A DNA stretch of 64,000 bases from NCBI RefSeq assembly GCF_000377405.1, contig NZ_KB905020.1:496001-560000 (forward strand). Direction: 5' to 3'. Origin of the DNA: Thioalkalivibrio sp. ALE31 (GTDB taxonomy: Bacteria; Pseudomonadota; Gammaproteobacteria; Ectothiorhodospirales; Ectothiorhodospiraceae). A model generated the notes under the pieces. The model made no database searches. It saw nothing but the letters and a program-made list of their open reading frames with translations, and had not been told where the DNA came from. Shown here piece after piece: positions 1-11,500 of the stretch (position 1 is the stretch's first letter; every line of letters begins with the position of its first letter). The position numbers were made by a program, and so were the translations under genes.

Positions 1-1217
1 TGACTCTCGCGCAGCATCACGATGTGCTGGTCCAGCGCCTGCCCGTGCGCATCCTGCATCGCCGCGGGCATGGCCATCCCGGTCACCGCTTCCAGCCACT
101 GCGCGGTCTCCGGCGTGTAGTGCCCACCGCCGGCGCGGTGACACAGCTCGCCCAGCACCGCGCCGGCCTCCACTGATGCCAACTGGTCGCGATCCCCCAG
201 CAGAATCAGGCGCGCCGTGCGCGGCACCGCGGCGACCAGACTGGCCATCAACTCCAGGTCGATCATCGAGGCCTCGTCCACCACCAGCACGTCCACCGCC
301 AGGGGATTGCGGGCCCCGTGGCGGAAGTGCCGGGTATCCGGCCGCGCGCCCAGCAGCCGGTGTACCGTCACCACCTCCGCCGGCAGGTTTCGCCGCAGCG
401 CATCGCCGTCCGGCAGCGTCTCCAGCCCCAGGCGGTCCAGCGCCCCGCTGACCGAGGCGTTCAGACGGGCCGCCGCCTTGCCGGTGGGCGCGGCCAGGCG
501 AATCCGCAGCGGGTCTTCGGGCCCCTGCAAACCCTGCAGCAGCGCGAGCAACCGCAGCACCGTGGTGGTCTTGCCCGTGCCCGGCCCGCCGGTAATCACG
601 CTGAAGCCGGAACCGGCGGCCAGGGCACAGGCCAGGCGCTGCCAGTCCGGGTCGGCGGTCGCATCGGCCGAAATGCCGAACAGGCGATCCAGCCAGCCAT
701 GCGCCGCGTCCACATCCAGCGCGTCCTGCCAGGCGCCCCGGTCTTCAAGCCGCGCGCGGACCGCCTGTCCGATGCGGCGCTCGGCCTCCCAGTAGCGGCG
801 CAGATAGACCTGCCCTCCAGTGAACACCAGCGGCGTCGTGCCCGCCTCGCCCGGTCCGGCCAGGGCACTCCCGTCCAGGGCCTGCGCCACCTGCGCGCCC
901 GACACACCCTGCAGGACCGCCGAGGGCCGCGGCGGTGGCTGCGAACCCGGATCCCCCTCCGGCGGCAAAGCCAGCGTGGCATCGGGCGTCTCCAGCAAGG
1001 CCTCCAGCTCCAGACACACATGGCCGCGCCCGACCTGATGGCTGGCCAGCGCCGCCAGCAGCAGGGCCAGCGGCGATGCCTCCGGGGCCTGCTCGTGCAG
1101 AAAGCGCACCAGCGCCCGGTCCACGCCCCGCAGCCAGCCAGCGGCCTCCCACTCGCCCAGGAGACCCACCAGGGCCTCCACCGACCCCAACGCCCGGGTA
1201 TGTGTGACCACGCTCAT
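1..1217 (-). CDS. recD: RecD, exodeoxyribonuclease V alpha subunit (partial, C-terminus off window)
   Basis: RecD is the 5'-3' helicase motor of the RecBCD double-strand-break repair nuclease. The minus-strand frame begins MSVVTHTRALGSVEAL at an ATG that overlaps the recB stop (ATGA), and runs off the left edge after about 405 codons. A superfamily 1 Walker A motif (GGPGTGKTTT) lies near residue 211. It is followed by a LAAPTGKAAARL motif Ia and VVDEASMIDL as motif II, and then LLGDRDQLASVEAG as motif III. This order is that of RecD. It is the last gene of a recC-recB-recD run with two four-base overlaps, so the three subunits are probably translationally coupled. The 3' end cannot be judged. 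Confidence 0.95.
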   Translation of the reverse strand, partial: MSVVTHTRALGSVEALVGLLGEWEAAGWLRGVDRALVRFLHEQAPEASPLALLLAALASHQVGRGHVCLELEALLETPDATLALPPEGDPGSQPPPRPSAVLQGVSGAQVAQALDGSALAGPGEAGTTPLVFTGGQVYLRRYWEAERRIGQAVRARLEDRGAWQDALDVDAAHGWLDRLFGISADATADPDWQRLACALAAGSGFSVITGGPGTGKTTTVLRLLALLQGLQGPEDPLRIRLAAPTGKAAARLNASVSGALDRLGLETLPDGDALRRNLPAEVVTVHRLLGARPDTRHFRHGARNPLAVDVLVVDEASMIDLELMASLVAAVPRTARLILLGDRDQLASVEAGAVLGELCHRAGGGHYTPETAQWLEAVTGMAMPAAMQDAHGQALDQHIVMLRES

Positions 1218-4200
1218 GCCACGCCCTCCCGGTCGACGCCGTGCTTCATCAAGCGATCCAGCTGCTCGATCAACGCGCGCGGCGGGCAGTGATGGAACAC
1301 CCCGTGCCCGGGCGCATCCACGCCGCGCAGGAACAGGTACACCCCGCCCCCCATGTGCCGGTCGTAGTCATAGCCCGGCAGCCGCGCGGCCAGCTGGCGA
1401 TGCAACGCCAGGGTGTAGAGCACCAACTGCAGGTCATAGCGGTGTTCCAGCACCGCCGCCTGCAGGCGCTCCGGGGTATAGGCCTGCGCCGAAGTCCCCA
1501 GCCAGTTGGACTTGTAGTCCGCCACGTAATAGCGCCCGTCCTGCTCGAAAACCAGGTCGACGAAGCCCTTCAGCATCCCGTTCAGCGTCACGTCCCCTAC
1601 CGGCGGGCGCCGCTCGCCCGGCAGGATCTGCGCCCGCACCGCCTGATCCAGATCCCCGGCCCTGAGGCGGCGCGCCGGGTACAGAAACTCCAGCTCCGGC
1701 TGATACGTGGCCAAGCCCCCCAGCGAGAACGTCCCGCCCTCCTCCAGCGGGAAGCCGGCCGTCAGCAACTGCTGCATCCAGTCCGTGACCACCGTGGACC
1801 AGTCACCCCAGCCCCGGCGCTCGCAGCGCGTTTCGACCTCCCGCGCCAGGCGTTCGGGCTGCGCCACCTGCGCGGCGAGGCCCTGCTCCGCCGCCCACTC
1901 CAGCAGCCCGTGCAGGAAGGTGCCCGGTCCCGGCCCGCGAGGGAAGGCGTGCAGCCCGCTGGCCGCGCGTGGCCCGGCCTCGGGCTCGAGTTCGGGGAAC
2001 TCCACGGCCTCGCGACCCGCATCCGCCACGCCCTCGCGCAGTACATCCTCGCGCGCCGAGTCGGGCGCGACCGGTGCCGCCCCCTCGTCGTGCGCCGCAA
2101 TCGCGCTGTAGCTGGCCACCCACCAGCGCTCGAAGCGCCGCACCGGCGGTTGTCGGGCCGGTCCGGTGGTCGGGGCGTTGGCGCCGGTCTGCACCGCAGC
2201 GTCGCGCACTTCCGGCAGCGGGCCCACCCGGATCGCCGGCTCGTCGCCCGCGGCGGTACGCAGTGCCGCCTCCAGCCCGCCGTCCGCCACGCCCTCGGGG
2301 CCGGCCAGCAGATACCCGGCTGCGGTCCGGTCGAAATGGTTGGTCTTGCTCCTCCCCGAGACAATCGGAGCAATCCCCAGCCAGCAGGCATGGCGCGCCC
2401 GGGTCATGCCCACGTACAACAGGCGCAGGTCCTCGGCCAGGCGTTCGCGCTCCGCCCGCCGGTACACCGCGTCATCCATGTGGAACACCCAGCGCGCCCC
2501 GCCCTGCGGCGGATGGTCGCGCCAGGGCACGTCCTTCTTCGCGTCCGTGGGCCGGAAATTGCAGGCGAACGGCAGGAACACCAGCGGATACTCCAGCCCC
2601 TTGGACTTGTGCAGCGTCACCACCTTGACCAGGTCCTCGTCGCTCTCCAGGCGCAGGATCTGCTCCTCGCCGGTTTCGCCGTCGCCGTTCCGGTGCTCCA
2701 TCACATGCCGGATCAGGGCCTGCTCGCCATCCAGCTCCGCGGCCGCCTGCTGCAGCAACTCGCTCAGATGCAGCAGGTTGGTCAGCGCGCGCTCACCCCC
2801 CGCCGTGGCGCGCAACCGCCGGGGGACCTCGAAGTCGTGCAGCAGCCGGCGCAGCATCGGCAACACCCCGCGCGTCTGCCACAGGCGCCGGTAGTCGCGG
2901 AACTGCTCGACCCGCGCCTCCCAGGCCAGCTCGTCCACCGTCAGCCGGTGCAGCTCGGCCAGCGACTGCCCCAGCGTCGCGGTGGCCAGCGCCGCGCGCA
3001 GCAACCGCTCGCTGGTGGGCTCGGCACAGGCGCGCAGCCAGCGCAGCAGGTCCCCCGCCTCGTCGCTGGCATATACCGACTCGCGATCCGACAGGTATAC
3101 GCTGCGCACGCCGCGTCGACGCAGCTCGGCGCGGATCGCGTCGGCCTCCGCGCGTCCGCGCACCAGCACCGCCATGTCGCGCGGCCGCACCCTGGTCAGG
3201 TCCGCGCCCTTGCGAAAGCCGCAGGTCCCGGCGACACCCCCGTTCAGCAGCTCCACCATATGGCTGGCGCAGGCCTGCGCCATGCGCTCGCGGTAGGCGC
3301 CCTTGGGCACCGGCTCGCCGGGGTCATGGCACCACAGCGTGACCGCCGGGGCCGCCTCCCCGTGCTGCTCGAAGACCTCCGCACGGCCATTGGCCGTAAC
3401 CGGCACGAACGGCAGCGGGTTCTCCGCGCCGGTACGGAACAGAAACGCCCCGTCCGCCCAGCCCTCGGCATGCCCGAACAACCGGTTCACGCCATCCACC
3501 AGGGCCTCGGTGGAGCGGAAGTTGCGCTCCAGGGTGTAGTGACGACCGGCGGTGGCCGTACGCGCCGCCAGGTAGGTATGGATATCCGCCCCGCGAAAGC
3601 CGTAGATCGACTGCTTGGGATCGCCGATCAGCAGCACGCCGAGGTCGCGCGGGTTCTCGTCGATGCGATAGACGCGCTGGAAGATCCGGTACTGCACCGG
3701 ATCGGTGTCCTGGAACTCGTCGACCAGAGCCACCGGGAACTGCGTACGCAGGGTCGCGGCCAGGTGCTCGCCCCCCGGGCCGTCCAGGGCATCGCGCAAC
3801 CGGGTCAGCAAGTCGTGGAAGCCCATCTGCGCGCGCTGGCGCTGAACCTGACGAAAGCGCGCATCCACCTGGCGCGCCGCCGCCTTCAGCAACCGTTCGC
3901 GGTCATCCACGCAGACCTCGGCGTGATCGTCCAGCCCCGCAAAGGCCGGGTGCAGATCCTCCGGCAGTGTCTGACCGCCTTTCAGCCGATCCTGCATGCC
4001 GGCCGCACTGAAACGCAGCAGCGGGGAGTCGCCGGAGACGCCACCGGGCCGCAGCGCGCCCGGATCCTCGGCCCATTCGCGCATCGCACCCAGCAGCTTG
4101 TCCGGATTGCTGTACTTGCCCGGCTGCAGGACCGGGCCGCGCAGCGCGTCAAACTGCTCCTTGATCGCCTCCAAATCCTCGCGCCAAGGGCGCTTCATCG

Positions 4201-4918
4201 CCTCCAGCCGCGCCAGCTTACCGTCCAGCGCGGCCTCCAGGCCCTCCGGGGTCTCCAGCTCCGCATCCGCCGCATCCGCGGGCAGATGCCCGACCAGTGG
4301 CCGGATCTTCTGCAACAGGGTCTCCGGATCGGGCCCGAAGGCGTTGCGCAGCAGGGCCAGCGGCGCGGGCGGCTGCGGGTAGACGAAGCGGCGCCAGTAA
4401 TCACGCGCCGCCTCGGCCAGCAACTCCTGCTGATCACTCGCCAGGTCCTGGGTAAACAGGCTCCCGCTGTCGAAGGCGTGCTCGCGCAGCATGCGGTAGC
4501 ACCAGCCGTGGATGGTCGACACCGCGGCCTCGTCCATCCACTCCGCCGCCAGTTCCAGCCGGCGTGCCGCGCCCGGCCGCTCCGCCTCGCTGTATTCGCC
4601 GCGCAGCTCCCTGTGGATGTCCTGCACGCCCGGCACCGCATCCGGATCCTCCGCGCGGAACACCCGCGCCGCGATTGCCAGGGTGTCGCGGATGCGGCTG
4701 CGCAGCTCCTGGGTCGCGGCATCGGTAAAGGTCATCACCAGGATCTGTGGCGGCGTCAGGGCGCTGGTGCCCTCGGGCAGCTCGCCGTGGCCCAGCACCA
4801 GGCGCAGATACAGCGCGGCGATGGTGTAGGTCTTGCCGGTGCCGGCGCTGGCCTCGATCAGGCGGCTGCCGTGCAACGGCAACGTCAGCAGGTCCAGCTT
4901 GTGCGCGGTGGCCGTCAT
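1214..4918 (-). CDS. recB: RecB, exodeoxyribonuclease V beta subunit
   Basis: RecB is the 3'-5' helicase and the nuclease of RecBCD. The protein is about 1234 residues. Walker A (ASAGTGKTYT) is near residue 23, the UvrD-type Walker B (VDEFQDTDP) near 399, and GDPKQSIYGFRGADI near 432. The C-terminal nuclease domain keeps the GFVDLVF and DYKSN motifs (about 1117 and 1134) that supply the metal-binding Asp and Lys, so nuclease activity is expected. The frame is open 45 codons further upstream. The ATG at 4918 was chosen because it overlaps the recC stop by four bases (ATGA) and gives the family's normal N-terminus. Length is normal for the family. Confidence 0.97.
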   Translation of the reverse strand: MTATAHKLDLLTLPLHGSRLIEASAGTGKTYTIAALYLRLVLGHGELPEGTSALTPPQILVMTFTDAATQELRSRIRDTLAIAARVFRAEDPDAVPGVQDIHRELRGEYSEAERPGAARRLELAAEWMDEAAVSTIHGWCYRMLREHAFDSGSLFTQDLASDQQELLAEAARDYWRRFVYPQPPAPLALLRNAFGPDPETLLQKIRPLVGHLPADAADAELETPEGLEAALDGKLARLEAMKRPWREDLEAIKEQFDALRGPVLQPGKYSNPDKLLGAMREWAEDPGALRPGGVSGDSPLLRFSAAGMQDRLKGGQTLPEDLHPAFAGLDDHAEVCVDDRERLLKAAARQVDARFRQVQRQRAQMGFHDLLTRLRDALDGPGGEHLAATLRTQFPVALVDEFQDTDPVQYRIFQRVYRIDENPRDLGVLLIGDPKQSIYGFRGADIHTYLAARTATAGRHYTLERNFRSTEALVDGVNRLFGHAEGWADGAFLFRTGAENPLPFVPVTANGRAEVFEQHGEAAPAVTLWCHDPGEPVPKGAYRERMAQACASHMVELLNGGVAGTCGFRKGADLTRVRPRDMAVLVRGRAEADAIRAELRRRGVRSVYLSDRESVYASDEAGDLLRWLRACAEPTSERLLRAALATATLGQSLAELHRLTVDELAWEARVEQFRDYRRLWQTRGVLPMLRRLLHDFEVPRRLRATAGGERALTNLLHLSELLQQAAAELDGEQALIRHVMEHRNGDGETGEEQILRLESDEDLVKVVTLHKSKGLEYPLVFLPFACNFRPTDAKKDVPWRDHPPQGGARWVFHMDDAVYRRAERERLAEDLRLLYVGMTRARHACWLGIAPIVSGRSKTNHFDRTAAGYLLAGPEGVADGGLEAALRTAAGDEPAIRVGPLPEVRDAAVQTGANAPTTGPARQPPVRRFERWWVASYSAIAAHDEGAAPVAPDSAREDVLREGVADAGREAVEFPELEPEAGPRAASGLHAFPRGPGPGTFLHGLLEWAAEQGLAAQVAQPERLAREVETRCERRGWGDWSTVVTDWMQQLLTAGFPLEEGGTFSLGGLATYQPELEFLYPARRLRAGDLDQAVRAQILPGERRPPVGDVTLNGMLKGFVDLVFEQDGRYYVADYKSNWLGTSAQAYTPERLQAAVLEHRYDLQLVLYTLALHRQLAARLPGYDYDRHMGGGVYLFLRGVDAPGHGVFHHCPPRALIEQLDRLMKHGVDREGVA

Positions 4919-7900
4919 TCCGCGACCTCCGACTGGTTCACGACCACAAACACCGGTCGGTACACGCGGTCCCGCCAGAAGCCGAAATCGGGATCGGCCA
5001 GCAGGGTCTCGGGATCCGGCCAGGCCCGTGCCAGCGCGGGACTGCGCGACCACTCGCCAGGGCTGTAGTCGTTCCCCCGCAGGGTCTTCAACGCCTCGTC
5101 ATACGGGTCCTTTTGCCCATCCTCCGCCTCCAGCCAGGCAAAGGCGGCGGCGCAGGCCAGCGGCAGCGGGCGCTCCTGTCCGGCCGCCCAGGCCTCCAGC
5201 AGCGTGCCCAGCAGTTCCTCCGCCAGACCCGACTCCAGCCCAGGGAGGGTCAGGCGTGTGTCCAGCGCGACCAGTTCGGAACCCACATCCCCCGCGCCGG
5301 CGTTGGCGAGCAGATGCATCACCCACGGCGCCATCAGCTTGTCGTAGCGCCACTTCTTGCCGTTGGCAATACGGCTCGCCGTGTAGTCCAGGCAGACCCG
5401 AACCCGACCCTCGCCGTCGCCGCGCAGCGCGGGCGGCACCGCCTCCAGGCCCCAGTGCGCGTGTTCCAGGCGCAGCGGACGCCCCGCCTCCAGCCGTTCG
5501 GGATACAGCGCAAGGCGCTCGCCGATCCGCTCCAGGAGCCGCGCGGCCTCGTCCACCATCGCCCCGCGTTCCAGCTCGCCGGCCGCCCCCAGAGGCAGCC
5601 AGCCGGCGCGCTGCAGGCGTGCGGATTCGGCCTCCAGGATCTCCGGCCAGGCGGCCGCATCCGCGGCGGTTTCCAGCGCGGTCGCGACCAGATTCTGGCG
5701 CACCTGCCACTGCTCCAGCCCGTCCAGCCCGAACGGCTCCAGGTCGTCACCGGGGGCCTCTTCTTCGTCGAAGAACACCCCCAGGCGATAACGAAAGAAC
5801 GCCTCCACCGGGAAGCGCAGAAAGCGCGCAAGGGCCTCCGGCGCCACCGCGCGCGGCTCGCGCTCGGCCTCCAGCAGCGGGATCGGCTCGCAGGCGCCCT
5901 CGGCCGGGGCCACATCCGCGGCGTGCACGGCCTCCCATTCCCGGGCATAGGTGAAGTGCCGCTCGTCATCGTCCGCCGGGAAGTTCAGCGGCGAGAAGGG
6001 CTGGAGCGGGTGCCAGGTGGTCAGGTGTTCCACCAGGGCCGGTCCCGCCTCGGGCCCGTCAACCCCGGCCAGTCCCCAGCCGGCGGCCAGGTGATCGCGC
6101 AACTGCCCGACCAGCACCGAGGGCGGGCGCGGCTCGTTGTCGCGCACATGCCGCCCCACCCAGCTCACATGCAACTGGCGCCGGGCGGAGAGCAGCGCCT
6201 CCAGGAACAGATAGCGGTCGTCCTCGCGCCGCGAGCGATCGCCCGGGCGGTAGTCCTGTGCCATCAGATCGAAGTCCACCGGCGTCGGGCTGCGCGGGTA
6301 GTCGCCGTCGTTCATGCCCAGCAGACAGACGACCTGGAACGGGATCGCCCGCATCGGCATCAGGGTGCAGAAGTTCACCGAACCCGCCAGAAAGCGCTGC
6401 CCCACGCCCGAATCGTCCTGACTGGCCAGCCACTGTTCGCGCACCACGGCCAGCGGCAGCGCCTCCTCCAGCCCAGCGGCCGCACAGTCCTCGCGCCACT
6501 GCTCCAGGGCCTCGCCCAGACGCTCCAGGGTGAACAGTTCGGCGTCCGTCTCCGGCGCGAAGAACTGTTCCAGCAAGGCGGCAAGCCGCGCCGCCCAGTC
6601 CCCCGGGGCATGCGCCCGGCGCAGCCAGTCCCAGGCCTCTTCCAGCGCGGAGATCAGGGCCTCCAGCGGGCCCAGCAAGGCGGCGCTCAGCCCACCGATC
6701 TCGTCGTAGGGTTCCACCCCCTGCCACGGTCCCTGGTCGCCCAGCGCATACCCCAGCAGCATCCGTCGTAGGCCGAAGCGCCAGGTGTTCTGCTCCAGCC
6801 CCTCGGGCAGGCCCAGCCCGGCGCGCTGCGCCGCATCCAGTCCCCAGCGCACGCCCGACCCTTCGGCCCAGTGGTGCAGCTGACCCAGGTCCTCCTCGGC
6901 GATCCCGAAGCGCCGGCGCACCGCCGACACGTCCAGCAGATCCAGCAGCTCGCTGACGCCCATCCGGCTCTCCGGCAGGGATAGCAACTGCTCCAGCGCG
7001 ACCAGTACCGGATCGCGCCCACGCGGGCCCTGGTCCGACAGCGTGTACGGGATGAAGCGCGGATCATCGGTCTCGCGCTGGCCGAACACCGCCTCGATAT
7101 GCGGCGCGTACTGGTCAATGTCCGGCACCATCACGATCACGTCGCGCGGGCGCAGCGCCGGATCGCGCTCGAAGTGGTCCAGCAGCCGGTCGTGCAGCAG
7201 CTCCACCTCGCGCAGCGGGCTGTGCGCCACATGGAACTGGATGGAGCGGTCCGACACTGCAACCGCGGGCCAGGTGTCCCGCGTCTCGGCCAGTGGCCGC
7301 AGCGCGCGAATGTCCTCCTGCAACTGGTGCAGCAGGCAGTCCTCCGGCCCGCGCGTGCCGTGCGGCTCGAAGACATCCACCCGCTCCCAGTCCAGTGTGC
7401 GCAGCACCCGGCCGTAGTGTTCGGGGTCATCGTGCTCGTCCAGCAGCCCGATGTAGTCGCGCCCCTGCTTGCCCCAGGCGGCCAGCAGCGGATGCGCGTG
7501 GTTGTGCAACTGGGCCTCGTCCAGGGCCTCCGGCATCCCGGCCTTGCGCGCCTGGCGCCGCCGGGTGGCGCGCAGCAGGTCCTTGTCGGCCACGATGTCG
7601 GCCCAGTAGTACTCACAGGGGTTGTGCACGCAGACCAGCACCTGGCAGAAGCGCGCCAGCCCCTCCAGCGCCTCCAGGATCTGCCCCGGCAGCGAGGAAA
7701 TCCCGAATACAATGACCCGCCGGGGCAGACTCTCGGGGCGGCGCTCCAGCGTACGCACCGTATCCAGGTAGCGCGCGTGCACCGCGGAGCGGCTCACACC
7801 CTCCTGCGCGACGCCGATATCCGCCTGCAGCAGCCGCCACAGCTCCGCCTGCCAGCGCTGCCCCGGCGCCAGGTCGCGCGCCTGCCCGCGGGCGTCGCGC

Positions 7901-8433
7901 AGCACGTCGCGCCCGGCCGCCCAGTCGGTCAGCCAGTCCGCGCGATACACCTGGTACTGATCGAACAGGTCCGCCAGGCGCTCGGCGAGCTGGAAACGCT
8001 TGCGCAGGTCCCCGCCCTGGCCCGGGTCGTCGTCCTGCAGGAACTGTCCGAGCGGGGCGAAGGCCTCCTGCTCCAGGCACGTCGGCAGCAGGCGCATCAG
8101 CCGCCAGGTCAGCGGGCGCTTGGCATAGGGAGACTCCAACGGTACGGCATCGGCCCCAAGCACCGCGCGGTAGGCCGACCACACGAAGCGCGACGGCAGC
8201 TGCATGTCCAGCGCGGCCGCGATCCCGCAGCCCGGCGGATCGGCATCCGGCGGCGCCGCCAGGGCATGCCGCAGCCACTGCGCCATGCCATTGCTCTGCA
8301 CCAGAATGGTCTCGTTCTCCAGCGGCGCCAGCGGCGCCCGCCGCATCCACTCCACCGCCAGCGTACGCAGCGACTCCAGGTGGTTGCCGTGCAGTACCAC
8401 CATCCCTGGCTGTAACTCGCGCGACTCCCCCAA
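4915..8433 (-). CDS. recC: RecC, exodeoxyribonuclease V gamma subunit
   Basis: RecC is the scaffold and Chi-recognition subunit of RecBCD. The 1172-residue frame has the typical RecC start (VLHGNHLESL), the NGMAQWLRHALA segment near residue 50, the ERVDVFEPHG region and a degenerate nuclease-like C-terminus. It is first in the recCBD run and its stop overlaps the recB ATG. Start choice: the frame opens with a TTG at 8433 preceded by AAGGAG with six bases between, a good ribosome site. An internal ATG at 8403 fits the family N-terminus but has a weak site. I prefer the TTG but either is possible. About 150 bases upstream are free of genes and could hold the promoter; no clear hexamers stood out. 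Confidence 0.95.
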   Translation of the reverse strand: MGESRELQPGMVVLHGNHLESLRTLAVEWMRRAPLAPLENETILVQSNGMAQWLRHALAAPPDADPPGCGIAAALDMQLPSRFVWSAYRAVLGADAVPLESPYAKRPLTWRLMRLLPTCLEQEAFAPLGQFLQDDDPGQGGDLRKRFQLAERLADLFDQYQVYRADWLTDWAAGRDVLRDARGQARDLAPGQRWQAELWRLLQADIGVAQEGVSRSAVHARYLDTVRTLERRPESLPRRVIVFGISSLPGQILEALEGLARFCQVLVCVHNPCEYYWADIVADKDLLRATRRRQARKAGMPEALDEAQLHNHAHPLLAAWGKQGRDYIGLLDEHDDPEHYGRVLRTLDWERVDVFEPHGTRGPEDCLLHQLQEDIRALRPLAETRDTWPAVAVSDRSIQFHVAHSPLREVELLHDRLLDHFERDPALRPRDVIVMVPDIDQYAPHIEAVFGQRETDDPRFIPYTLSDQGPRGRDPVLVALEQLLSLPESRMGVSELLDLLDVSAVRRRFGIAEEDLGQLHHWAEGSGVRWGLDAAQRAGLGLPEGLEQNTWRFGLRRMLLGYALGDQGPWQGVEPYDEIGGLSAALLGPLEALISALEEAWDWLRRAHAPGDWAARLAALLEQFFAPETDAELFTLERLGEALEQWREDCAAAGLEEALPLAVVREQWLASQDDSGVGQRFLAGSVNFCTLMPMRAIPFQVVCLLGMNDGDYPRSPTPVDFDLMAQDYRPGDRSRREDDRYLFLEALLSARRQLHVSWVGRHVRDNEPRPPSVLVGQLRDHLAAGWGLAGVDGPEAGPALVEHLTTWHPLQPFSPLNFPADDDERHFTYAREWEAVHAADVAPAEGACEPIPLLEAEREPRAVAPEALARFLRFPVEAFFRYRLGVFFDEEEAPGDDLEPFGLDGLEQWQVRQNLVATALETAADAAAWPEILEAESARLQRAGWLPLGAAGELERGAMVDEAARLLERIGERLALYPERLEAGRPLRLEHAHWGLEAVPPALRGDGEGRVRVCLDYTASRIANGKKWRYDKLMAPWVMHLLANAGAGDVGSELVALDTRLTLPGLESGLAEELLGTLLEAWAAGQERPLPLACAAAFAWLEAEDGQKDPYDEALKTLRGNDYSPGEWSRSPALARAWPDPETLLADPDFGFWRDRVYRPVFVVVNQSEVAE

Positions 8434-8585
8434 CAGCGGCTCCTTGATCGGTTCCCGAACTCCCCGCGAGGCCTGTTAGCCGGGGGGCAATCCAGATGCG
8501 CCTACCCTACCACTCCCGGGCGACCCTCTCCGTCGCGCCAATCACCCCAATGTGCATCAACGGAGGCCGGGCGGTTGGGCCCGCT

Positions 8586-11500
8586 TTACGCGCGCGGCGC
8601 CGCCAGCAAGCTCTCGAACTCGGCCGCCGGCGCGGGGCGGCTGGCGTAGTAGCCCTGGTAGTGGTCGCAGCCCAGTTCGCGCAGAACGGCCAGTTGCTCG
8701 GCGGTCTCCACGCCCTCCGCCAGCACGCTCAGTCCAAGGCCATGCCCCAGCCCGACGATGGACCGGGCGATCGAGCGGTCGTCGGCATTGCCCGCGCCCT
8801 CTTCTTCGGCCAGGCCATCGACGAAGCTCTTGTCGATCTTCAGCGTATCCACCGGGAAGCGCTTGAGCTGCGCCATGGAGGAATAGCCGGTGCCGAAGTC
8901 GTCGATCGCGAAGTGGACCCCGCGCTCGCGCAGGCGCTGCAGGATGCGGCGGGCACGGCTCGGATCCGCCATCAGCGCCGACTCGGTAATTTCCAGCTCC
9001 AGCTGATCCGCCGGAAAGTCGAAGTCCTCCAGCAACTGCCCCACCTGCTGGTCGATGGGCACGCGCTGGAACTGCAGCGCCGAGACATTCACCGCCAGCC
9101 GCAGAGGCGGGTGCCCGGCGGCGCGCCACTGGTGTCCCTGCTCGATCACCCGGCGCAGTACCCAGCCGCCCAGTTCGACGATCAGCCCGGTCTGCTCCGC
9201 CAGCGGGATGAAGCGCCCCGGCGAGATCGGGCCCAGCTCGGGGTCGGTCCAGCGCAGCAGCGCCTCGGCCCCCAGCAGACGGCCATCCGCGACGTGGTAC
9301 TGCGGCTGGTAGTGCACCTCCAGCGCATCCTGCTCGATCGCCCGGCGCAGCCGCGCGGACAGGTCGATGCGCTCGCGCGCCGCGCGGGTGAACTCGTCCG
9401 AGTAGTAGCGATAGCTGCCGCGCCCGTCCATCTTGGCCTGTGACAGCGCGGTGCTGGCCTGCTGCAGGAGGGTATCGGCATCCGCCGCATGCTCCGGGAA
9501 CACCGCGATGCCCACCGTGGCGGTGACCTCCATCTCCATCCCGTTCCCGAGATCACAGGGGTAGCTCACCTCGCGGATGATGTTCTCCGCGACCAGCGCG
9601 GCGTCGTCCACGTGGCCCAGGTTCTCCACCAGCACCGCGAACTCGTCGCTGGCCAGGCGCGCCACGGTGTCGGTCCCGCGGCGCCCCACCTGCAGCCGCT
9701 CGGCGACCAGGCGCAGCAGGCGATCCCCGGCCGCATGGCCCTGACTGTCGTTGATGTCCTTGAAGCGGTCGATGTCCACGAACAACAGCGCCAGATGCCC
9801 CTGACGCCGCCGCATCAGCGAGATGCCGTGCGTCAGGCGGGCGCGGAGTAGCCGGCGGTTGGGCAGCTCGGTCAGCGGGTCATGGTGGGCGAGGAAGTCG
9901 AGCTCCGCCTCGGAGGCCTTGATCCGCGAGATATCCGCGAACACCGACACGTAGTGCGTCAGCCGACCCTGGCTGTCATGCACCGCGGTGATGCTCTGCA
10001 GTTCGGGGAAGATCTCGCCGTTCTTGCGCCGGTTCCAGATCTCCCCCTGCCAGTGGCCGTTCACCTGCAGCTCGCGGAACAGGTTCGCGTAGAACGCCTG
10101 ATCGTGGCGCCCGGACTGGAACATCTTCGGCGTGCGGCCGACCACTTCGTCCTGGGTATATCCCATCAACTGCGTGAAGGCGCGGTTCACCGACAGGATG
10201 TGCGCGGTGGCATCGGTGATCACCACCCCCTCGCGGGTGTTTTCGAACACCACCGACGCCAGGCGCTGACGCTCCTCCTGTTCGCGCCGTTCGGTGATGT
10301 CCTCGACCGTCGCGACGACGCGGTCCAGCGCACCCTCGGGCGTGCGGCTGCACTTGACGTCGATATCCGCGACCATCACCCGGCCATCGCGCCGCAGCAG
10401 GCGTTTCACGACACTGTAGCCGCTGCGTTCGCCGCGCCGCATCTCGGCGTCCAGTTCCGCCTCGCAGCCACGATCCTCGGGGGTCGCCAGCCGGTTCCAG
10501 TCCATCGCCGTCAGTTCGTCCGGGGCATAGCCCAGCATGTCCGCCAGGCAGGTGTTCACGCGCTCCCAGCCCGCGCCACCCGGCCCGGAAATCGCCATAC
10601 CAACGAACGGCATGTCGAAGAAGATCCCCAGCATCCGGTCCTGGTCGGCATGGGCCCGCACCAGCGCCAGGTTGCGCCGCAGCCATTGCTGGCGCCACAG
10701 CAGCCCCCCGGCCGCCAGCACGACCAGCCAGACCAGCAGCGTGGCCCCGGCCGCCCAGACCGCCTGCTGGCGGGGGGCCACCTGCACGCCATCGAGATCC
10801 CGCTTCAGCACCAGGTCCCAGCCGGCCGGCGCCAGGCCCTGCACACCCGCGAAGAAGCGGCTGTCCGCGTTGTCGAAACGCTCGATCACCACCGCGTCGC
10901 GCGGATGGTCCAGGATCCGCTCGCGTAGCCGCGGGAACGCAGCCGGAGCCGGGATGATCACCCCGCCGGCTGCGCTGATCCGGGCAATCGTGGCCCGCTG
11001 GTCGCCGCCCCGCACGACGATATGCGCCTGCGCATCCAGCCCGTTCCGGCTCTCCGTCAGCGTCAACAGCGGATGCAGGCTCTCGACCGTGGACGACAGC
11101 AACACCAACCCCACCACCGGATCGTGCGGTCGCGCGCGATCCCGCACCGGCACCGCCCAGCTGATCCGCGGGCGGCCGTCCGGGTCGGCATGCAGGATGG
11201 GTTCGCTGGTCTCCGCGCTGCGCCGCACTTCGCGCAATACGGCATCCATCTGCGATTCATCCAGCGCGCTGCGCCCCAGTTCGATCACCGGCTGCCGGTC
11301 GGCATCCAGCAGGGCAACACCGTCGTAGTCATAGGCCCGGCGCATCAGCTCCAGGCGATCACGCACCTGCTCCAGCGCCAGCACCGAGCGCCGTTCCAGC
11401 GCCGTCACCGCGAACAGATTGAATCCGCGCGCCTCGGCCAGCACCACGGCATCCCCGGTACGCTCCGCCAGCCACCGGTCGATCACGCCCCCCTTCAGGA

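Noticed and set aside
1241-5068. Open frame of 1275 codons on the plus strand opposite recB
   Set aside because: It mirrors the codon pattern of recB in a GC-rich genome, has no family motifs and is Gln/Arg/His-rich. recB has all its motifs on the other strand.
4747-6771. Open frame of 674 codons opposite recC
   Set aside because: Shadow of recC: low-complexity composition and no ribosome site.
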